Below are positions 5,106 through 7,514 of a DNA stretch of 7,514 nucleotides, in pieces. The notes beneath the pieces are model-generated. The model did no database searches. It saw only the letters and a program-made list of their open reading frames with translations, and was not told where the DNA came from. Position 1 is the stretch's first letter; each line of letters begins with the position of its first letter. Source of the stretch: Conexivisphaera sp046536535 (lineage in GTDB: Archaea > Thermoproteota > Nitrososphaeria > Conexivisphaerales > Conexivisphaeraceae); contig JAWDMO010000064.1 of assembly GCA_046536535.1 (NCBI GenBank), positions 1-7,514 of the forward strand, written 5' to 3'. The translations under genes were made by a program, and so were the position numbers.

Positions 5106-5726
5106 CTACTGGAACCTAGGCCCGTTGTAGTACAAGAAGAACACGTTGACGATTCTATCCAGCGATGCGATCCTTGACCTCCCCGTGTTTATGTCCTTGA
5201 AGAAGACCCTCGTCCTCCTCTTCAGGGAGCCGAAGAACCTCTCAACCCCGCTCCTGTCCCCGAACGCCCCACGGCAGTGCTCCAGCCCGAGCTCCCGGAA
5301 GGCCCACGAGTACCACGGGCCTCCCTCCACGACGAACAGGAGCCGGTTCGTGCGGGCCCCGAGCACCCGGCTCAGGAAGAGGAGGGCGTCCGTGGAGCTC
5401 CTGGACCACTGGACCAGGACGCCTTTATCGCGGGGAGCTCCCCGGTATCCACATTGATGGCGGCACACACGTAGACCTCCCGGCCGTCCGCCTTCTCCGC
5501 GGCCTCGTTCCAGTCCACAGCGACGGGCCTCCTCTCCCTCGGCGGTATGGTCCACCTGACCGAACCGGACGCGTGCGGCCAGTCCAGAGTGGGAGGGCTT
5601 CCTCCCGCAGCGATCCTCCATCGCGTCGGCTATCACCCAGGATGATAGGCCGGCCATGTAGAGGTGGAGCGCGTGCGCCTTCTCCCAGGCGGGTATTTTA
5701 TTACTTGAATATACCGAGGGTGTGGA
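5106..5726 (-). pseudogene. Inactivated IS6-like DDE transposase with two frameshifts
   Basis: Reading the minus strand, three segments make one transposase of about 200 residues. Segment one (from about 5726) gives KIPAWEKAHALHLYMAGLSS and a helix-turn-helix-like DAMEDRCGRKPSHS. Near 5576-5594 the frame shifts, and segment two reads VRWTIPPRERRPVAVDWNEA then REVYVCAAINVDTGELPAIK, containing the first catalytic Asp (AVDWNE). At 5401-5416 an 8-bp tandem duplication (CTGGACCA twice) shifts back. Segment three reads SRSSTDALLFLSRVLG, VVEGGPWYSW and GVERFFGSLKRRTRVFF, ending in LYYNGPRFQ at 5106. Removing one 8-bp copy restores ASWSRSSTDAL perfectly. The second catalytic Asp (usual VVDxGPWY) is Glu; the third acidic residue (VERF) is kept. 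No ATG, GTG or TTG start exists in frame before Met at 5657, although GGAGGAGG occurs just upstream of the frame. The product cannot be active. Confidence 0.87.
5401..5416. repeat. 8-bp tandem duplication causing a frameshift
   Basis: CTGGACCA occurs twice in immediate tandem. Deleting one unit rejoins the two conserved transposase frames exactly at the ASW/SRSS junction, so the duplication is the mutation itself. Confidence 0.85.
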
Positions 5727-5808
5727 TTATCCTCCTCCAGTTCCCTTTACGGGTTGAAGTGGAACTGAATGTGCATGTGAGCCGGTGTGGATGGTCCGCC
5801 CATTTGGG

Positions 5809-5825
5809 CTTATCTGACCAGCACC
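5809..5825 (-). repeat. Right terminal inverted repeat of the IS6-like element
   Basis: CTTATCTGACCAGCACC is the reverse complement of 5056-5072 with two mismatches at the fourth and fifth positions from the outer end. It directly abuts the right target duplication. Confidence 0.82.
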
Positions 5826-5834
5826 CTCGAAACC
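5826..5834. repeat. Target-site duplication, right copy
   Basis: CTCGAAACC is identical to 5047-5055. The two following bases (GG) also equal the first two bases of the element, so the exact edge is uncertain by a base or two. Confidence 0.8.
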
Positions 5835-5842
5835 GGAAATAA

Positions 5843-5852
5843 GATTTAAATC
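5843..5852 (+). promoter_or_regulatory. Palindromic TATA-like box for leuS
   Basis: GATTTAAATC is a perfect palindrome just right of the insertion. Its centre (5847.5) is 26.5 nt before the ATT codon at 5874, the same spacing as for the thiolase ATG, which supports an mRNA starting at or near 5874. Confidence 0.6.
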
Positions 5853-5862
5853 CGGTGCGCCC

Positions 5863-5867
5863 GGAGG
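5863..5867 (+). promoter_or_regulatory. Shine-Dalgarno-like GGAGG ahead of the leuS start region
   Basis: GGAGG with 6 nt to ATT 5874. It would be used only if transcription starts upstream of 5863. If the mRNA begins near 5874, as the TATA spacing suggests, this match is incidental. It may instead serve the out-of-frame TTG at 5875. Confidence 0.3.
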
Positions 5868-5873
5868 GCGGCC

Positions 5874-7514
5874 ATTGCTTCCATTGCCGATGAACATCAG
5901 AGGAAGATCGCATTCCTGAAGTCCATCGAGGGGAAATGGCAGCGGGCATGGGAGGAGGCCGGAATTTTCCGCGCGGAACCCGATTCTAGAACAAAGTTCA
6001 TGGCTACGTTTCCCTTCCCATACGTGAACGCCCCGCCCCATATAGGTTCGCTCTTCACGCTCCTCAGGGTGGAGTTCATGTCTAGGTACATGAGGATGAA
6101 GGGCTACAACGTTCTATTCGCTCAGGGCTGGCACGCCACCGGAGGGCCGATAGTCTCCGCCGCCCTGAGGGTGAGGGAGGGCGATTCCAAACAGATATCG
6201 AATCTCAGGTCAATGGGCATATCGGACGAGGAGATACCGAGGTTCGGCGAACCGGAGCCCTGGGTCCGGCACTTCTCCGCGGAGTGGGGCGTTGACCTCA
6301 GGAGGCTCGGGGTCAGCGTGGACTGGAGACGCGAGTTCTACACGACGAGGCTCAATCCATCATATAGCGCGTTCGTCCGCTGGCAGTATCTGAAGCTCAA
6401 GGAGAAGGGCTTGGTGGTGAAGGGAGCCCACCCGGTCGTCTGGTGCCCTAAGGAACAAAAGGTCGTCGGCGACCACGACAGGCCGGACGAGTACGCCGGT
6501 ATAGGTCCCGAGGAGGCGGTCGTGATAAAGTTCAGGGATAGCGACGGCCGCGTCTATCCATGTCTGACGTACCGGCCCGAGACCCTGATCGGCGCGACTA
6601 ATGTATGGGTCAGGCCCGATGCGGAGTACGCGATCGCATCCGTGGACGGGGAGTCGTGGGTGGCTTCGCGCTATTCGCTCGACGAGCTGAGGGATCAGGG
6701 GCATTCGGTGGAGATCACGGGATCCGTGAGGGGATCCGACCTAATTGGCTACATGGTGATCAACCCGGCCAACGGCGAGCGCGTGCCCGTGCTGCCCGCG
6801 GAGTTCGTCGAGCCCGACCTGGGGACCGGGATCGTGATGTCGGTCCCAGCGCATGCGCCATACGATTACGTCGCCCTCCGGGATCTCATATCGGATCCGG
6901 GACGCCACGGAGTTGATGCATCCCTGCTGGAGGGCCTCAGGCCGCGGGGCATCATAAGGGTCGAAGGGCACGGCGAGGCCCCGGCCGTTGAGCTGGTGGA
7001 TAGACTCGGGATAACCAGGCAGGACGATCCCCGGCTGGAACACGCGACTAGGGAGATCTATTCGCTTGAGTACTATGAGGGGAAGCTGGGCGATGCGTTC
7101 GGTGACCTCGCCGGGATGAACGTCAGGGACGGCAAGGCGAAGTTCACCGACCGCCTCGTGGAGGCAGGCGCCGCCCTGAAGATCCACACCCTGCCGCGGA
7201 GGGTCTACTGTCGCTGCGGCGCCAGGACCCATGTTAAGCTCGTTGACGACCAGTGGTTCCTCAGTTACTCCGATCCCGGCTGGAAGGCGCTGGCGCACGA
7301 ATGCGTTGACTCCATGAAGTTCTATCCGGATGACGTGAGGCAGATATTTCACAGCCAGGTGGACTGGCTGCAGGACTGGGCATGCGCGCACAAAGGGGAG
7401 CTGGGGACGCCGTTGCCGTGGGACGACGAATGGGTGGTCGAGAGCCTGAGCGACTCCACGATCTACATGGCATACTATACAATAGCGAAGTATCTGCAAC
7501 ATCCGGAGGAGTAT
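5874..7514 (+). CDS. leuS: Leucyl-tRNA synthetase, archaeal type, 3' end beyond the window
   Basis: Charges tRNA-Leu with leucine in the cytoplasm. The first 547 codons are visible (archaeal enzymes are typically about 930-970), so the KMSKS loop, anticodon-binding domain and C-terminus are missing. In order: N-terminal helix KWQRAW; the nucleotide-binding start FPFPYVNAPPHIGS, where the class I HxGH signature reads His56-Ile-Gly-Ser59; WHATGGPI at 86-93; GDHDR; the CP1 editing domain with TYRPET at 232-237 and the editing Asp331 in HAPYDYVAL; a CRCG zinc-type knuckle followed by DQWFLSY; and LPWDDEWVVESLSDSTIYMAYYTI near the end. The editing site therefore looks intact. No ATG, GTG or TTG lies in frame between the upstream stop (5847-5849) and Met at 6000, which would cut off the Rossmann start. 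I place the start at ATT 5874 from TATA spacing; CTG 5916 is the alternative. Confidence 0.93.
   Translation, partial: MASIADEHQRKIAFLKSIEGKWQRAWEEAGIFRAEPDSRTKFMATFPFPYVNAPPHIGSLFTLLRVEFMSRYMRMKGYNVLFAQGWHATGGPIVSAALRVREGDSKQISNLRSMGISDEEIPRFGEPEPWVRHFSAEWGVDLRRLGVSVDWRREFYTTRLNPSYSAFVRWQYLKLKEKGLVVKGAHPVVWCPKEQKVVGDHDRPDEYAGIGPEEAVVIKFRDSDGRVYPCLTYRPETLIGATNVWVRPDAEYAIASVDGESWVASRYSLDELRDQGHSVEITGSVRGSDLIGYMVINPANGERVPVLPAEFVEPDLGTGIVMSVPAHAPYDYVALRDLISDPGRHGVDASLLEGLRPRGIIRVEGHGEAPAVELVDRLGITRQDDPRLEHATREIYSLEYYEGKLGDAFGDLAGMNVRDGKAKFTDRLVEAGAALKIHTLPRRVYCRCGARTHVKLVDDQWFLSYSDPGWKALAHECVDSMKFYPDDVRQIFHSQVDWLQDWACAHKGELGTPLPWDDEWVVESLSDSTIYMAYYTIAKYLQHPEEY

Larger units (their letters stand above)
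5056..5825. mobile_element. IS6-like insertion sequence, 770 bp, both ends intact
   Basis: The element is bounded by 17-bp terminal inverted repeats: 5056-5072 (GGTATTGGTCAGATAAG) and 5809-5825 (CTTATCTGACCAGCACC). They match at 15 of 17 positions, with 12 consecutive. A 9-bp direct repeat of host DNA flanks it. It carries one transposase pseudogene on the minus strand filling most of its length. Length, one-gene layout, short target duplication and DDE transposase type all fit IS6-like archaeal elements. Apart from the transposase it contains only short end regions (5073-5105 and 5727-5808). It lies in what was a gap of about 70 bp between the divergent phosphatase and leuS genes. It left the leuS TATA box 9 bp outside the right target duplication, so neither promoter core was destroyed. 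Confidence 0.85.

Noticed and set aside
5106..5657. 183-codon single-frame transposase reading
   Set aside because: Its middle part (about 5420-5590) is out of frame: the conserved transposase core is in another frame there, so it is a pseudogene, not a CDS.
5727..6041. Minus-strand frames spanning the right IS end and the start of leuS
   Set aside because: They cross the element boundary and the leuS promoter, and are low-complexity antisense sequence.
6741..7502. 253-codon minus-strand frame within leuS
   Set aside because: Antisense shadow; the opposite strand is continuous LeuRS with conserved motifs.
1..7514. tRNA genes, rRNA or CRISPR arrays
   Set aside because: I saw no cloverleaf with a T-loop consensus, no rRNA signature and no regularly spaced repeats on either strand.

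Overview
The window looks like a chromosomal segment of a thermophilic archaeon, probably Thermoproteota in the broad sense; I cannot name the genus. The evidence is an archaeal-type leucyl-tRNA synthetase, an SCPx-type thiolase directly followed by a DUF35 zinc-ribbon protein, and a small protein tyrosine phosphatase like the one in Sulfolobus. AT-rich TATA-like boxes lie about 26-32 nt upstream of start codons. The DNA is GC-rich with heavy use of AGG (Arg) and ATA (Ile), and start codons include TTG.

Layout. Positions 1 to about 190 appear to be the right end of an IS200/IS605-type element: a decayed TnpB C-terminal tail plus the GC-rich hairpin that normally closes such elements. A four-CBS-motif protein (330-1118, +) follows. 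Next is a tight thiolase/DUF35 pair (1151-2320 and 2326-2739, +), coupled at its junction. Converging on it with a 19-bp 3' overlap is a stand-alone B3/B4-domain protein (2721-3380, -). That gene diverges from an NADP-type isocitrate dehydrogenase (3443-4504, +) across one perfectly palindromic TATA box, and both genes start with TTG at the same distance from the box. The dehydrogenase converges, with a 7-bp gap, on a small tyrosine/dual-specificity phosphatase (4512-5024, -). A 770-bp IS6-like insertion sequence (5056-5825), complete with terminal inverted repeats and a 9-bp target duplication, separates the phosphatase from leuS (5874 to window end, +). Its transposase is dead: two frameshifts, one of them a clean 8-bp tandem duplication, and a changed catalytic Asp.

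How the genes relate. The window is a patchwork of short transcription units, not one pathway. The thiolase/DUF35 pair belongs to archaeal acyl-CoA condensation chemistry (typically acetoacetyl-CoA for mevalonate). The isocitrate dehydrogenase would supply NADPH and 2-oxoglutarate. The B3/B4 protein and LeuRS both touch tRNA aminoacylation and quality control. The CBS protein and phosphatase are probably regulatory.

I did not find a clearly new defence or mobile system. The points most worth a second look are leuS (no ATG/GTG/TTG start in frame; class I signature reads HIGS instead of HxGH), the shared palindromic TATA box, the dated transposase inactivation, and the possible TnpB/omega-RNA end at the left edge.
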